A stretch of 64,000 bases of DNA from Paenirhodobacter ferrireducens (GTDB lineage: Bacteria > Pseudomonadota > Alphaproteobacteria > Rhodobacterales > Rhodobacteraceae): NCBI RefSeq assembly GCF_004022265.1, contig NZ_SAVB01000006.1, forward strand, positions 124,001 to 188,000, read 5' to 3'. The notes under the pieces are model-generated. The model was not told the DNA's origin and ran no database searches. It saw only the letters and a program-made list of their open reading frames with translations. Shown piece after piece: positions 1-9,967 of this stretch (the stretch's first letter is position 1; every line of letters starts with the position of its first letter). The position numbers and the translations under genes are program-made.

Positions 1-1
1 G

Positions 2-1030
2 GGCCAGATCGACGCCGGGCTGCGCGGCGCCATCGCGCGCGACCTGCCGCAGGTGGCGCCGGCCTATTTCATCATCGACATCCAGCCCGATCAGCTGGAT
101 CCGCTGCTCGCCCGGCTGGAGGCCTTCCCCGAGGTGAGCCGCGTCGACACCGCGCCGATGCTGCGCGGCGTGATCACCGAGATCAACGGCCGCCCGGCGC
201 GCGAGGTGGCGGGCGATCACTGGGTGCTGCGCGGCGACCGTGGCGTGACCTTCGCCGCCACCCCGCGCGAGCGGCTGACCGCCGGCACCTGGTGGCCCGA
301 GGAGTACGCCGGCCCGCCGCAGGCGAGCTTTGCCGCGAAGGAGGCGGTGGAACTCGGCCTGAAACTGGGCGACCGGATCACCGTGAACATCCTGGGCCGC
401 GACATCGAGGCGACGATCACCTCGTTGCGCGATGTCGATTTCTCGACCGCCGGCATCGGCTTCGTGCTGACGCTGAATCCCGCGGCGCTGGCGGGCGCGC
501 CACATACCGACATCGCCACGATCTACGCCCCCGAGGCGAGCGAGGCGGCGATTCTGCGCGATCTGGCGCGTGCCTTTCCGAACATCACTGCGATCCGGGT
601 GCGCGACGCCATCGCGCGGGTGAGCGAGGCGCTTGGCACCATCGCCCGGGCGGTGGCGCTGGCGGCCTCGGTCACGCTGGCGACGGGGTTCACCGTGCTG
701 ATCGGCGCGGCGGCGGCGGGCGAGGGGGCACGGGCGCGCGAGGCGGCATTGCTCAAGACGCTCGGCGCCACGCGCGGGATGATCCTGCGCTCCTTCGCGC
801 TGCGCGCCGCGCTCGCCGGCGCCGCGGCCGGGATCATCGCCGTCGCGGTCGGCGCGCTCGCCGGCTGGGCGGTTCTGCATTTCGTCATGGAGGCAAGCTA
901 TCGCTTCGCACCCGGCCCGGCCGTCGCGATCGCGCTTGGCGGCATCGGCGCGGTGCTGGTCGCGGGGCTGGTCTTCGCGCTGCGCCCGCTGGCCGCTCGC
1001 CCGGCCCGGGTGCTGCGCGAAAACGAATGA
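2..1030 (+). CDS. ABC transporter permease, FtsX/YbbP-like, 3' part
   Basis: The open frame runs in from the window edge, so the start is missing; the GTG at 53 is internal. The visible part begins with a periplasmic domain and ends with three hydrophobic segments (roughly residues 200-225, 250-280 and 290-315 counted from position 53), the usual C-terminal arrangement of FtsX-type permeases of the YbbP/MacB group. A charged ALLKTLGATR loop between the membrane segments, typical of the family, is present. Such permeases work with an ATPase (YbbA type) in lipid or lipoprotein export; the partner should lie upstream, outside the window. The substrate cannot be inferred. Confidence 0.85.
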   Translation, partial: GQIDAGLRGAIARDLPQVAPAYFIIDIQPDQLDPLLARLEAFPEVSRVDTAPMLRGVITEINGRPAREVAGDHWVLRGDRGVTFAATPRERLTAGTWWPEEYAGPPQASFAAKEAVELGLKLGDRITVNILGRDIEATITSLRDVDFSTAGIGFVLTLNPAALAGAPHTDIATIYAPEASEAAILRDLARAFPNITAIRVRDAIARVSEALGTIARAVALAASVTLATGFTVLIGAAAAGEGARAREAALLKTLGATRGMILRSFALRAALAGAAAGIIAVAVGALAGWAVLHFVMEASYRFAPGPAVAIALGGIGAVLVAGLVFALRPLAARPARVLRENE

Positions 1031-1050
1031 GGCCGCCCGGGGGCGGCCTT
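1031..1050 (+). terminator. GC hairpin after the permease gene
   Basis: Immediately after the stop, GGCCGCCC and GGGCGGCC form a perfect 8-bp stem with a 2-base centre, followed by TT only. It sits between convergent genes, so it may serve both; the weak T-tract keeps the call modest. Confidence 0.5.
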
Positions 1051-1087
1051 CCCGCCCCGGAGCAGGGGCGTCGTCATGCGAGAGGGA

Positions 1088-1567
1088 TCAGCCGCGCAGG
1101 CCGGCGTCCTTGAGGATGCCGCGGCGCTTCGCCTCGTAGTAGTAGCCGCGCGCATACCAGCCCACGGCTTCCTTCTCGTTGCCATCGGCACAGAGCCACG
1201 CGCCGCGCAGGTATTTCACCGCGTATTTCAGGTTCGTCTCGGCATCGAGCAGTTCGCGCGACGAGCCCGAGAAGCCCATGGTCGAGGCGGTGCGCGGGTC
1301 GATCTGCATCAGCCCCATGTAGGAGCCGTTGCGCGCCGTCGGGTTGTAGCCGCTTTCGCGCTGCACGATGCGGTGCACCAGCGTGCGCGGCACCTCGTAA
1401 TGATCGGCATATTTGTTGATGAGACCGCGCAGTTCGGTGCTTTCGCCGGGCTGCAGCGGCAGCTGATCCGGGGACATGCCCTTCGAGGACGCGCGGGGGT
1501 CTGTGCCGCAAGCGGCGAGGGCAAGAACCAGGGGCAACGTCAGCAGAAGGCTGCGGCGGATCATCAT
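1088..1567 (-). CDS. lytic transglycosylase-type lipoprotein (SLT domain)
   Basis: A protein of about 159 residues with a lipoprotein signal peptide (LALAAC just before the mature Cys) followed by a lysozyme-like SLT fold. The segment RESGYNP contains the expected catalytic glutamate, followed by GLMQIDP and GWYARGYYYE. Members cleave peptidoglycan to 1,6-anhydromuramyl products from the outer membrane. I chose the ATG at 1567 because GGAG lies 9 bases upstream; an ATG at 1582 has a purine run almost touching it. It is convergent with the permease and divergent from glpD. Confidence 0.85.
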   Translation of the reverse strand: MMIRRSLLLTLPLVLALAACGTDPRASSKGMSPDQLPLQPGESTELRGLINKYADHYEVPRTLVHRIVQRESGYNPTARNGSYMGLMQIDPRTASTMGFSGSSRELLDAETNLKYAVKYLRGAWLCADGNEKEAVGWYARGYYYEAKRRGILKDAGLRG

Positions 1568-1731
1568 CGGGAACTGCTCCATTCCTCATTTGATTACAAC
1601 ATTGATACAATCACGTGAGAAAGCCGCCTAGCGCGCAGCAAAGCCCCGGCGTGTCGATAAGCGGGATCTCGCCGAAAGGCTTTGACATCCGCCCCGTCCT
1701 CGGGCCCACTCGGATCAGCCCAGGAGGTGCC

Positions 1732-3309
1732 ATGTCCTTAGCAACGCAGGAAAATCCCGTCGATCTGTGCATTATCGGCGGTGGCGTGAACGGCTGCGGC
1801 ATCGCCCGCGATGCGGCCGGTCGCGGCCTCTCGGTTCTGCTTTTCGAGCAGGCAGACCTCGCACAGGCCACCTCTTCGGCTTCGACCAAGCTGTTTCACG
1901 GCGGGCTGCGCTATCTCGAATATCTCGAGATTCGCCTCGTGCACGAGGCGCTCGCCGAGCGCGAGGTGCTGCTTGCGGCCAGCCCCCACATCAGCCACCC
2001 GATGCGCTTCGTGCTGCCGATCGACCCGGCGATGCGCTTTCCGACCGACACGCCGGTCGGCCGGCTGATGGAGCTGTTCCTGCCCTGGCTGAAGGGGAAG
2101 CGGCCGGCGGCGATGATCCGGGCGGGGCTGTTCCTGTACGACCACCTCGGCGGCCGGCGCACGCTGCCCGGCACCCGCGCGCTCGATCTGCGCCGCGATC
2201 CGGCCGGCGCGCCGCTGCGGCCGGGCTTTGCAAAGGCCTATGAGTATTCCGACGGCTGGGTCGATGACGCGCGGCTGGTGGTGCTGAATGCGCGTGATGC
2301 TGCGGCGCGCGGCGCCGAGATCCGCACCCGCAGCCGGGTGACCGAGGCACATCGCGAGGGCGATTTGTGGCGCGTGGTCACCCCGGCGGGCAGTTTCTGG
2401 GCGCGGGCGCTGGTGAATGCCGCCGGGCCCTGGGTCGGCGAGGTGATCCGTGACACCATCCACGTGCCCTCGACCGAGGGCGCGCGACTGGTGCGCGGCT
2501 CGCATATCGTGACGCGGCGCCTCTTCGATCACGACCGCGCCTATTTCTTTCAGGGGCGCGACGGGCGGATCTGCTTTGCCATCCCCTACGAGGAGGATTT
2601 CACCCTGATCGGCACCACCGATCAGGATTACCGCGGCGCCCCGGGCGCGGCGCAGTGCAGCGAGGACGAGATCACCTATCTCTGCGCCTTCGTGTCGGAG
2701 TATTTCGCCAAACCCGTGACCCCCGCCGATGTGGTCTGGACCTATTCCGGCGTGCGGCCGCTTTATGACGACGGGGCAAGCTCGGCCACCGCGGCGACGC
2801 GCGACTATGTGCTGCGGCTCGATGCCGAGGGGGCGCCGCTGCTGAACATCTTCGGCGGCAAGATCACCACCTATCGGCGGCTGGCGGAAGCGGCGCTGGC
2901 AAAGCTTGCGCCCTTCTTCCCCGCGGCGACCGGCCCCTGGACCGCCGGTGCGGCGCTGCCGGGCGGCGACTTCCCGATCGACGGTCGGCCCGCACTCGCC
3001 GCCGATCTGATCCGCGACTATCCGTTCCTGAGCGCGCCCTGGGCCGCGCGGCTGGTGCGCAGCTATGGCACCGAGGCGCGGGTCTGGCTGGGGGATGCAC
3101 GCACGGCCGGGGATCTGGGCGCCGATCTGGGCGCCACCCTGACCGAGGCCGAGCTGCGCTGGCTCGTCGCCCGGGAATGGGCGGTGACGGCCGAGGACGT
3201 GCTGTGGCGGCGCAGCAAGCTTGGCCTGCGGCTGGGCCCGGTGCAGGTGCAGGCGGTGGCGGGGATGCTGGCGCAGATCCTTGCGGAAGCCGGGATGACG
3301 GAGGCCTGA
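1732..3309 (+). CDS. glpD: aerobic glycerol-3-phosphate dehydrogenase
   Basis: About 525 residues, the normal GlpD length. It oxidises sn-glycerol 3-phosphate to dihydroxyacetone phosphate at the membrane and passes electrons to quinone. The N-terminus has the FAD-binding glycine motif [25 protein letters not shown] and the long DAO domain follow, and the last ~130 residues fit the DAO C-terminal domain. The ATG at 1732 has AGGAGGTG just upstream; the frame stays open back to 1615, but that part is not protein-like. It is followed 20 bases on by glpK, so the two form a glycerol-catabolism unit. Confidence 0.95.
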   Translation: MSLATQENPVDLCIIGGGVNGCGIARDAAGRGLSVLLFEQADLAQATSSASTKLFHGGLRYLEYLEIRLVHEALAEREVLLAASPHISHPMRFVLPIDPAMRFPTDTPVGRLMELFLPWLKGKRPAAMIRAGLFLYDHLGGRRTLPGTRALDLRRDPAGAPLRPGFAKAYEYSDGWVDDARLVVLNARDAAARGAEIRTRSRVTEAHREGDLWRVVTPAGSFWARALVNAAGPWVGEVIRDTIHVPSTEGARLVRGSHIVTRRLFDHDRAYFFQGRDGRICFAIPYEEDFTLIGTTDQDYRGAPGAAQCSEDEITYLCAFVSEYFAKPVTPADVVWTYSGVRPLYDDGASSATAATRDYVLRLDAEGAPLLNIFGGKITTYRRLAEAALAKLAPFFPAATGPWTAGAALPGGDFPIDGRPALAADLIRDYPFLSAPWAARLVRSYGTEARVWLGDARTAGDLGADLGATLTEAELRWLVAREWAVTAEDVLWRRSKLGLRLGPVQVQAVAGMLAQILAEAGMTEA

Positions 3310-3329
3310 GGAGAGGCCGGGAGGAGAGG

Positions 3330-4808
3330 ATGAGCGAGATTCTGGCCCTCGATCAGGGCACCACCTCGTCGCGCGCGATCCGTTTCGCGGTGACCGGCAC
3401 GGGCGGGCTGAGCCCGGTTGCCACGGTGCAGCGCGAATTCGCGCAGATCTACCCGCGCCCGGGCGAGGTCGAGCACGACCCCGAGGAGATCTGGGCGACG
3501 ACGCTGTCTTGCGCGCGCGCCGCGATGAGCGACGCGGTGGTGGCGATCGGCATCACCAATCAGCGCGAGACGACGGTGATCTGGGACCGCGCCAGCGGTG
3601 CGCCGATCGCCAATGCGCTTGTCTGGCAGGACCGCCGCACCACCCCCGCCTGCACCGCCCTGCGCGATGCGGGCGCCGAGGCCGAGGTGACGGCGAGGAC
3701 CGGGCTGCTGCTCGACCCCTATTTCTCGGCCACGAAGATCCGCTGGCTTCTGGATGCGGTGCCCGGTGCCCGGGCACGGGCCGAGGCGGGGGCGCTGGCC
3801 TTCGGCACTGTCGACGCCTTCCTGATCTGGCGGCTGACCGGCGGGCGGGTACATGCGACCGACGCCACCAATGCCGCGCGCACGATGCTCTATGACATCG
3901 AGCGCGGCGAGTGGGATGCCGATCTGTGCCGGATGTTCGGCGTGCCGATGGCGCTCTTGCCCGAGGTGCGCGATTGCGCGGCCGAGTTCGGCGCCACCGA
4001 TCCCGCGCTGTTCGGCCGGGCGCTGCCGATCCGCGGCGTGGCGGGGGATCAGCAGGCGGCGGCGATGGGGCAGGGCTGTTTCGCGCCGGGGATGATGAAA
4101 TCGACCTATGGCACCGGCTGCTTTGCGTTGCTGACCACCGGCGCGGTGCGCATCGCCTCGGGACACCGGCTGCTGACCACGGTGGCGAGCCGCTTTGCCG
4201 GGCGCACACATTTCGCGCTCGAGGGCTCGATCTTCGTCGCGGGGGCGGTGGTGCAATGGCTGCGCGACGGGCTGAAGCTGATTGACAGCGCGGCCGAGAC
4301 GCAGGCGCTGGCGGAAACCGCGGACCCCGAGCAACAGGTGCTGATGGTGCCCGCCTTCACCGGCCTTGGCGCGCCCTGGTGGCGGCCCGAGGCGCAGGGC
4401 GCGATCTTCGGCCTGACCCGCGGCACCGGCCGGGCCGAGATCGCCCGTGCCGCGCTGCAATCGGTGGGCTATCAGACCCGCGACCTGTGGGAGGCGATGC
4501 GGGCGGATGCCGGTACGCTCGACCTTGGCGTGCTGCGCGTCGATGGCGGCATGGCGCGCTCGGACTGGACGATGCAGTTCCTGGCCGACATCCTCGGCGC
4601 CCCGGTCGACCGGCCGGTGGTGACCGAGACCACGGCGCTTGGCGCGGCCTGGCTGGCGGGCTGGCAGTCGGGGCTGTGCCCGGGGCCCGAGGAGGCCGGC
4701 CGGCACTGGGCGCTCGAGCGCCGGTTCGAGCCGGCGATGGCCGAGGCGCCGCGCGCGGCGGCCTATGCGCGCTGGCGCCGTGCCGTCGCGGCAACGATTT
4801 CGGTCTGA
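3330..4808 (+). CDS. glpK: glycerol kinase
   Basis: A 492-residue FGGY-family kinase that phosphorylates glycerol with ATP to sn-glycerol 3-phosphate, the substrate of the upstream gene. Visible hallmarks are the phosphate loop [10 protein letters not shown] near the N-terminus, the QDRRT segment, the FGGY signature around [19 protein letters not shown] in the middle, and the C-terminal signature around [19 protein letters not shown]. The ATG at 3330 follows GGAGGAGAGG. The frame is open back to 3177, inside glpD, but that stretch is a shadow. Confidence 0.96.
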   Translation: MSEILALDQGTTSSRAIRFAVTGTGGLSPVATVQREFAQIYPRPGEVEHDPEEIWATTLSCARAAMSDAVVAIGITNQRETTVIWDRASGAPIANALVWQDRRTTPACTALRDAGAEAEVTARTGLLLDPYFSATKIRWLLDAVPGARARAEAGALAFGTVDAFLIWRLTGGRVHATDATNAARTMLYDIERGEWDADLCRMFGVPMALLPEVRDCAAEFGATDPALFGRALPIRGVAGDQQAAAMGQGCFAPGMMKSTYGTGCFALLTTGAVRIASGHRLLTTVASRFAGRTHFALEGSIFVAGAVVQWLRDGLKLIDSAAETQALAETADPEQQVLMVPAFTGLGAPWWRPEAQGAIFGLTRGTGRAEIARAALQSVGYQTRDLWEAMRADAGTLDLGVLRVDGGMARSDWTMQFLADILGAPVDRPVVTETTALGAAWLAGWQSGLCPGPEEAGRHWALERRFEPAMAEAPRAAAYARWRRAVAATISV

Positions 4809-4945
4809 TCGGCGCGGCCGGCTCGACAGCGCCGGGGCAGGGGCGTAGCCCGGGCGCGGGCGCGCCCATGGGGCGGGCCTGCCATGGCGGGGAGGCATGG
4901 GTTCCGCAACGGGGGGGAAGAAAGACCCAACAGGAGCAAGACCGA

Positions 4946-5335
4946 ATGCCTCTCATGCAATACCACGTCATCAAGGGCCGCACGCCGGAAGAGATCGAGC
5001 TGCTGCTCGACACCGCCCACGAGGCGATGGTGCGCACCTTCAAGGTGCCGCAGGGCGACCGCTATCAGATTCTGACCGAGCACGCGCCGAGCCATCTGAA
5101 GGCGCTCGACACCGGGCTGGGCATTCCGCGCACCAAGAAATTCGTGCTGCTGCATGTGGTGTCGCGGCCGCGTGGGCGCGAGGCGAAGGTGGCCTTCTAT
5201 GAAAACCTCTGCGCCGATCTGCAGGCGAAATGCGGCATCGCGCCGAGTGACGTGATGATCTCCTTCACCGAGAACGGCGACGAGGACTGGTCCTTCGGCC
5301 ATGGCCGGGCGCAGTTCCTGACCGGCGAGCTGTGA
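4946..5335 (+). CDS. tautomerase family protein
   Basis: A 129-residue protein starting Met-Pro-Leu, so Met removal would leave the N-terminal proline that is the catalytic base of the 4-oxalocrotonate tautomerase superfamily. Segments such as TPEEIELLLDTAHEAMV and VPQGDRYQILTEH fit the longer single-chain members. The substrate is unknown. The start at 4946 follows CAGGAGCAAG. It lies 137 bases after glpK and could be co-transcribed with it. Confidence 0.8.
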   Translation: MPLMQYHVIKGRTPEEIELLLDTAHEAMVRTFKVPQGDRYQILTEHAPSHLKALDTGLGIPRTKKFVLLHVVSRPRGREAKVAFYENLCADLQAKCGIAPSDVMISFTENGDEDWSFGHGRAQFLTGEL

Positions 5336-5370
5336 TCGCGGGTGGGGGGCGGTGACCGCCCCCCTTCCGG

Positions 5371-7803
5371 TCAGAACCGGGCGCGGCGCAGGCGCAGCGC
5401 GTTCGTCACCACGAAGACCGAGGAGAAGGCCATCGCGCCCGCGGCCAGCATCGGCGACAGGCCCGGCCCGCCGAAGGGGCGCAGCACGCCCATGGCCACC
5501 GGGATCAGCGCGACGTTATAGGCGAAGGCCCAGAACAGGTTCTCGCGGATGTTGCGCATCACCGCGCGCGAGAGCCTGAGCGCACGTGCCGCGCCGCGCG
5601 GGTCGTCGCCCATCAGCACCACCTCGGCCGCCTCGATCGCGACATCGGTGCCGGTGCCGATCGCCAGCCCCACATCCGCCGCCGCAAGCGCCGGCGCGTC
5701 GTTGATACCGTCGCCGACGAAGGCCACGGCGCCTTTGCCGCCAAGCGCGTTCACCGCAGCGACCTTGCCCTCGGGCAGGACCTCGGCCTCCACCCGGGTG
5801 ATGCCGAGCCGCCGCGCCACCGCTTCGGCCGTGGGTTTCGCGTCGCCGGTGACAAGCGCCACCTCGACGCCCGCCGCCTGCAGCGCCGAGACCGCCTCGG
5901 CCGCGTGCTCCTTGATCGGATCGGCGACGGCCAGAAGCGCCATCGCCGCACCGTCGCGGGCAAGATAGATGGGGGTCTTGCCCTCGCCCGCGAGCGCCAG
6001 CGCCCGTGCCGCGAGAGGGCCGATGTCGATGCCCGCCTCGGTCATCGCGCGGGCATTGCCAAGCAGCACGGTCTTGCCGTCGACCTCGGCCGAGAGGCCG
6101 CGGCCGGGCAGGGCCTCGACCTTGCGCGCGCGGGGCAGGGGCAGGCCGCGGGCCTCGGCCGCCGCGACGATCGCGCGGGCGAGCGGATGCTCCGAACGCG
6201 CCTCGGGCGCCGCGGCGGTGGCAAGTGCGTCTTCCGCGGTGATGCCCGTGACCGGGATCAGCTCGGTGAGCTCGGGGTGGCCAAGGGTCAGCGTGCCGGT
6301 CTTGTCGAAGGCGAGGGTTTTCACCTCGGACAGGCGCTGCAGCGCGTCGCCGCGGCGGAACAGCAGGCCGAGTTCCGCGCCGCGCCCGGTGCCGACAAGG
6401 ATCGAGACCGGCGTCGCCAGCCCCATCGCGCAGGGGCAGGCGATGATCATCACCGAGATTGCCGCGACGAGGGCATGGGTGAAGCCCTGACCCGCCAGCA
6501 TCCAGAGCGCGAAGGTCAGCAGCGAGAGCACCATTACCGCCGGCACGAAGATGCGCGTCACCTTGTCGACCAGCGCCTGCACCGGCAGCTTCTGGCCCTG
6601 CGCCTCCTCGACCAGCGCGATGATGCGCGACAGCACGGTGTCGGTGCCGGTCGCGGTGACGCGGAAAGCAAGCGCCGTCTGCCCGTTCACCGTGCCGCCG
6701 GTGATCTCGGCGCCCGGGGTCTTCTCGACCGGGGCAGGCTCGCCCGTCAGCATCGATTCGTCGATCCAGCCATGGCCCTCGGTCACCAGCCCGTCGACCG
6801 CGACACGCTCGCCCGGGGTCAGAAGCACGATGTCGCCGGGCGCGAGCTCTTCGACCGGCAGCTCGACGGTGCCGTTTTCGCGCGCGACCCGCGCCGTCGC
6901 CGGGCGCAGCGCGACGAGTCGCGAGATCGCCTCGCCTGCGCGGCCCTTCGCCCGCGCCTCGAGCCAGCGGCCGACGAGGATCAGCGTGACGATCACCGCC
7001 GCCGCCTCGAAATAGACCACGCGGGCGGAGGCGGGGAGCAGCTCGGGCGCGACCGTGACCGCCGCGGAATAGAGGAAGGCAGCCAAGGCGCCCATGGCGA
7101 CGAGCGAGTTCATCTCGGGCGCGCCGCGCAGCAGCGCCGGGATGCCGATGCGCAGGAACACCCGGCCCGGGAAGGCCAGCACCAGCGCGGTGAGGACAAG
7201 CTGGATCCACCAGCTCGCGCGCTCGCCGATCGTGTGCATCACCGCCATGTGGAAGCCGGGGATCAGATGCGTGCCCATGGCCAGCACGAAGACCGGCAGG
7301 GTGAGCGCGGCCGAGATCAGCACCTGTCGCTTCAGCTTCGCCGCCTCCGCCGCCTGACGCTCGGCGACCGGCGCGGCGGGGGCATCGGCGGTGGCAACGC
7401 GCGCACCATAGCCCGCGCCCTCGACCGCCTTCACCAGCTCGGAGGGGGCAACGGCGCCCTGGGCATAGCCCACCTGCGCGGTCTGGGTTGCCAGATTGAC
7501 CGAGGCCTCGATCACCCCGGGCAGCGCGGTCAGCGCGTGCTCGACATGGCTGACGCAGCTCGCGCAGGTCATGCCGGTGATGTCGAGTTTCGCCTCGGCG
7601 CGGTTGACCGGATAGCCCGCCTTCGCCAGCGCCGCGGCGAGCGAAGCGGGGGTGGCCGGTGCCTCGAACTCGACCCGGGCCGAGCGCGCCATCAGGTTCG
7701 CCGTGGCGCTGGTCACCCCCGGCTCGGCGCTCAGGGCCCGCTCGACGCGGCCGGTGCAGGCACCGCAGTGCATTCCGTCGATGGTGAACGTGGTCTTGGA
7801 CAT
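5371..7803 (-). CDS. copA: copper-exporting P1B-type ATPase
   Basis: About 810 residues. Two N-terminal heavy-metal-binding domains carry GMHCGACTGRVERAL and GMTCASCVSHVEHAL. The core has the actuator loop ESMLTGEPAPVEK, the transmembrane CPC motif (ACPCAMGLATP), the phosphorylation site DKTGTLT and the hinge GDGINDAPAL. CPC with this architecture marks Cu(I) export across the inner membrane. The ATG at 7803 follows GGAGGT; the longer frame to 7926 is not used. No CueR/HmrR regulator gene is visible nearby, but another copper locus (DUF2946 and a TonB receptor) lies at 60.7-63.3 kb. Confidence 0.95.
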   Translation of the reverse strand: MSKTTFTIDGMHCGACTGRVERALSAEPGVTSATANLMARSARVEFEAPATPASLAAALAKAGYPVNRAEAKLDITGMTCASCVSHVEHALTALPGVIEASVNLATQTAQVGYAQGAVAPSELVKAVEGAGYGARVATADAPAAPVAERQAAEAAKLKRQVLISAALTLPVFVLAMGTHLIPGFHMAVMHTIGERASWWIQLVLTALVLAFPGRVFLRIGIPALLRGAPEMNSLVAMGALAAFLYSAAVTVAPELLPASARVVYFEAAAVIVTLILVGRWLEARAKGRAGEAISRLVALRPATARVARENGTVELPVEELAPGDIVLLTPGERVAVDGLVTEGHGWIDESMLTGEPAPVEKTPGAEITGGTVNGQTALAFRVTATGTDTVLSRIIALVEEAQGQKLPVQALVDKVTRIFVPAVMVLSLLTFALWMLAGQGFTHALVAAISVMIIACPCAMGLATPVSILVGTGRGAELGLLFRRGDALQRLSEVKTLAFDKTGTLTLGHPELTELIPVTGITAEDALATAAAPEARSEHPLARAIVAAAEARGLPLPRARKVEALPGRGLSAEVDGKTVLLGNARAMTEAGIDIGPLAARALALAGEGKTPIYLARDGAAMALLAVADPIKEHAAEAVSALQAAGVEVALVTGDAKPTAEAVARRLGITRVEAEVLPEGKVAAVNALGGKGAVAFVGDGINDAPALAAADVGLAIGTGTDVAIEAAEVVLMGDDPRGAARALRLSRAVMRNIRENLFWAFAYNVALIPVAMGVLRPFGGPGLSPMLAAGAMAFSSVFVVTNALRLRRARF

Positions 7804-7950
7804 GGGGCACCTCCGAAGCTTCACTTGGAGCGCACCCCGGCCCGGGTCAACCGGAACAGAAACATTCCCGAACTTGAATTTGTGTTGTGGCAATGCTAGC
7901 TGGAGCGAAAGCGCCTTCCAACCCATCCACCCCCGTCACGGAGTCCCCCC

Positions 7951-8160
7951 ATGAACCTCGACCGCTCGGTCTTCGCCTTTGCCGGCGTGATGGTCCTGAT
8001 CAGCGTGCTGCTGACCTGGTATGTCTCGCATTACTTCCTGTGGTTCACCGTCTTCATCGGCCTGAACCTGCTGCAGTCGGCCTTCACCGGCTTCTGCCCG
8101 GCCGCGATGATCTTTTCGAAGCTGGGTCTGAAGAGTGGCTGTGCCTTCCAGGGCAAATAA
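7951..8160 (+). CDS. DUF2892-type small inner-membrane protein
   Basis: 69 residues with two hydrophobic segments separated by a short loop, and the GFCPAAMIFSKLG segment typical of DUF2892 (YgaP C-terminal-like) proteins. No enzymatic role is assigned to the family. It is divergent from copA across about 147 bases and is followed by a clear terminator, so it is probably monocistronic. Confidence 0.8.
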   Translation: MNLDRSVFAFAGVMVLISVLLTWYVSHYFLWFTVFIGLNLLQSAFTGFCPAAMIFSKLGLKSGCAFQGK

Positions 8161-8184
8161 GCCTCACCTCATGCAGATTTCGGG

Positions 8185-8215
8185 AAAGGGCGGGGGAACC
8201 CGCCCTTTTCCTTTT
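8185..8215 (+). terminator. Rho-independent terminator
   Basis: AAAGGGCGGG and CCCGCCCTTT form a perfect 10-bp stem around GGAA, followed by a T-rich tail. It ends the DUF2892 gene. Confidence 0.85.
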
Positions 8216-8273
8216 CCGTTGAGGGGGGAAGGGCGCCCTGATAGCCTTGCCCCAACGATAACCGGAGACCGCG

Positions 8274-8891
8274 ATGCTTCGCCGCACCCTTCTGACCACC
8301 CTCGCCGCGCTGCCCTTCGCGGGCACTGCCCTGGCCGCACAGACCACCGCCACCGGCTCTTCCGCCTCGAACCCGGTCGAGGTGCTGCCGCCCGAGAAGC
8401 CCGCGCCGCAATGGCCGATCGCGAAGCGCTATTACCCGACCGAGGTGAACGTCCGTCCGGAGCTGGCCGTGGGCTCGATCATCATCGTCTCGGACAAGTT
8501 CTTCCTCTACCACGTCATCGCGCCGGGCAAGGCGATGCGCTACGGCGTCGCCGTGGGCAAGGACGAGCTGAAATTCCGCGGCACCGCCTATGTCGGGCGC
8601 AAGGTCGAATGGCCGAGCTGGAAGCCGACGCCCGAGATGGTCAAGCGCTCGCCCGATCATTACGCGAAATATGCCGAGAACGGGATGCCCGGCGGCCCGG
8701 GCAACCCGCTCGGCGCGCGGGCGATGTATCTCTATCAGGACGGTCGCGACACCGCGATCCGCATCCACGGCACCACCGAGCCGAGCTCGATCGGGCATGC
8801 GGTGTCGAACGGCTGTCTGCGGATGGTCAACGATCACGTCATCGAGCTGTTCCAGTCGGTGCCCGTCGGCACGCCGGTGACGGTCTACTGA
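8274..8891 (+). CDS. L,D-transpeptidase (YkuD domain)
   Basis: 205 residues with a cleavable signal peptide (LPFAGTALAA) and a YkuD domain. The catalytic stretch HGTTEPSSIGHAVSNGCLRM contains the family's His, Ser-x-Gly and Cys-x-Arg residues with normal spacing. Such enzymes act in the periplasm to form 3-3 peptidoglycan cross-links or anchor proteins to meso-diaminopimelate. A single gene after a terminator, convergent with the next gene. Confidence 0.92.
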   Translation: MLRRTLLTTLAALPFAGTALAAQTTATGSSASNPVEVLPPEKPAPQWPIAKRYYPTEVNVRPELAVGSIIIVSDKFFLYHVIAPGKAMRYGVAVGKDELKFRGTAYVGRKVEWPSWKPTPEMVKRSPDHYAKYAENGMPGGPGNPLGARAMYLYQDGRDTAIRIHGTTEPSSIGHAVSNGCLRMVNDHVIELFQSVPVGTPVTVY

Positions 8892-8910
8892 GACGGGCCC
8901 CGGGGCGGGA

Positions 8911-9617
8911 TCAGAAGGTCCCGGCCGTCGCGGCGTGAAACTCGAAGGCGCCGATCATCCGCGTGAAGAGATCGTCGTCGACCCGGCCCCAGAACTGCTC
9001 GGGATCGGTACCGCACCATTTCTGCCGGGTGTGGAGGATCGCAACGGGGATGCCGTCGGGCCGCAGGAACTCCACCCGGCGCTGGTCGTCACTGCCGACG
9101 AGGCGCTGGGTGAACATCGTGACCGAGATCGGCCGGCCGGAGCGGGCACGGCACAGCGCCTGAAACCGTCGCAGCTTGGCTGCCACCCGCGCGATGTCCT
9201 GAGTGCGGTGCAGCCGGTAGTGATAGAGGAAACACGCCGGTCCCGTGCCGGTCAGCCCGTCGAGAAACCGCTGCGCCTTGCGCGCGCAGCTGGCGCGCAT
9301 CTGTGCATCGTCAATCACGTCGTGATGCGAGAATTCGAAGCCGTTGCAGACGGACTTCTCATAGAGCCCGGCCTCGCAGGTGTAGAGGGAATGGACCGGC
9401 ATCCGCGTCTTGTAGCGCTGCTCGTGGTGCAGGAACCGCGGTGTCAGCATGTCGACGAAATTGGTCTCGACGAGTTGCGTCGCATAGTCGATGTTGGACC
9501 GTGCATGGCTGAACGGCGTGGTCAGCAGCGGCGCGACGCCGTGGCGCTGCAAGACGCCGTGGCCAAGGCAGTTCTCTCCGATCGAATAGAAGGCGACGCC
9601 GGGGCTGGCTGTGGTCA
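8911..9617 (-). CDS. possible DUF1796-family putative cysteine peptidase
   Basis: A protein of about 235 residues beginning near YSIGENCLGHGVLQRHG followed by TTPFSHARSN, which resembles the N-terminal SLGxNC...SPFDW pattern of DUF1796 proteins, proposed to be papain-like. The Cys in GENC would be the nucleophile; this is inference. The start is uncertain: GTG at 9617 places the conserved motif near the N-terminus, while ATG at 9720 gives 269 residues with an unconvincing extension. No signal peptide is seen. Confidence 0.6.
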
Positions 9618-9853
9618 CTGCGGGTCTCGTGCTCGGAATCGGGGCTATGCCCGCCGAGGCTAGGGGGTTTCCGGGCCGAAATCCACCGCCGACGGCCCGT
9701 TGGCAGTGCCGGGGCGGCATCGGCAGTTCCCTTGCGCAAGGGCTGGTGCCTTGCCGGGGGCAGGCCGAAGCCCGCCGCGCGGGGCGGGCGCAGATTTTGC
9801 GCGCAAGCCCCTTGACGCCCCGCGCGCCATCGCATAGCTACGCGCCACAGCGT

Positions 9854-9930
9854 GGCTAGGTAGCTCAGCAGGTTAGAGCACGTGACTCATAATCACGGGG
9901 TCGGGGGTTCGAGTCCCCCCCTCGCCACCA
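9854..9930 (+). tRNA. tRNA-Met (anticodon CAT)
   Basis: A 77-nt cloverleaf: acceptor GGCTAGG/CCTCGCC, D arm GCTC...GAGC, anticodon stem CGTGA/TCACG with loop CTCATAA, T stem GGGGG/CCCCC with TTCGAGT, discriminator A and encoded CCA. The acceptor stem has one T-C mismatch at its fourth pair. CAT could also denote the lysidine-modified Ile tRNA, but an elongator Met tRNA is more likely. A broken integrase reading frame overlaps the 3' half on the other strand. Confidence 0.95.
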
Positions 9931-9967
9931 AAACTTCCCCCTTATCGTGAAGAGACGTCGCTGAATC
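9893..9967 (-). pseudogene. tyrosine integrase remnant, last codons (piece 3 of 3)
   Basis: Read leftward, this encodes a tail ending LVARGGLEPPTP and a stop inside the tRNA-Met, the familiar ending of integrases whose attachment site is a tRNA 3' end. When the two Mu-type insertions and one copy of each target duplication are removed, the frame continues without a stop from 57868 through 17848-17817 to here. The gene is therefore an interrupted relic of an island integrase. Confidence 0.75.
9963..9967. repeat. 5-bp target duplication GAATC, left copy
   Basis: GAATC directly precedes the TGTGG terminus at 9968; the identical GAATC directly follows the CCACA terminus at 17812-17816. Five bases is the target duplication made by MuA-type transposases. 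Confidence 0.9.

Noticed and set aside
3063-4898. 611-codon minus-strand frame opposite glpK
   Set aside because: Shadow of glpK with no recognisable domain.
7809-7832. CueR/HmrR operator before copA (CTCC...GGAG dyad)
   Set aside because: One arm is the copA ribosome-binding site and the match to known operators is poor.
5905-7899. 664-codon plus-strand frame opposite copA
   Set aside because: Low-complexity Arg/Gly/Asp composition; copA on the other strand has every catalytic motif.
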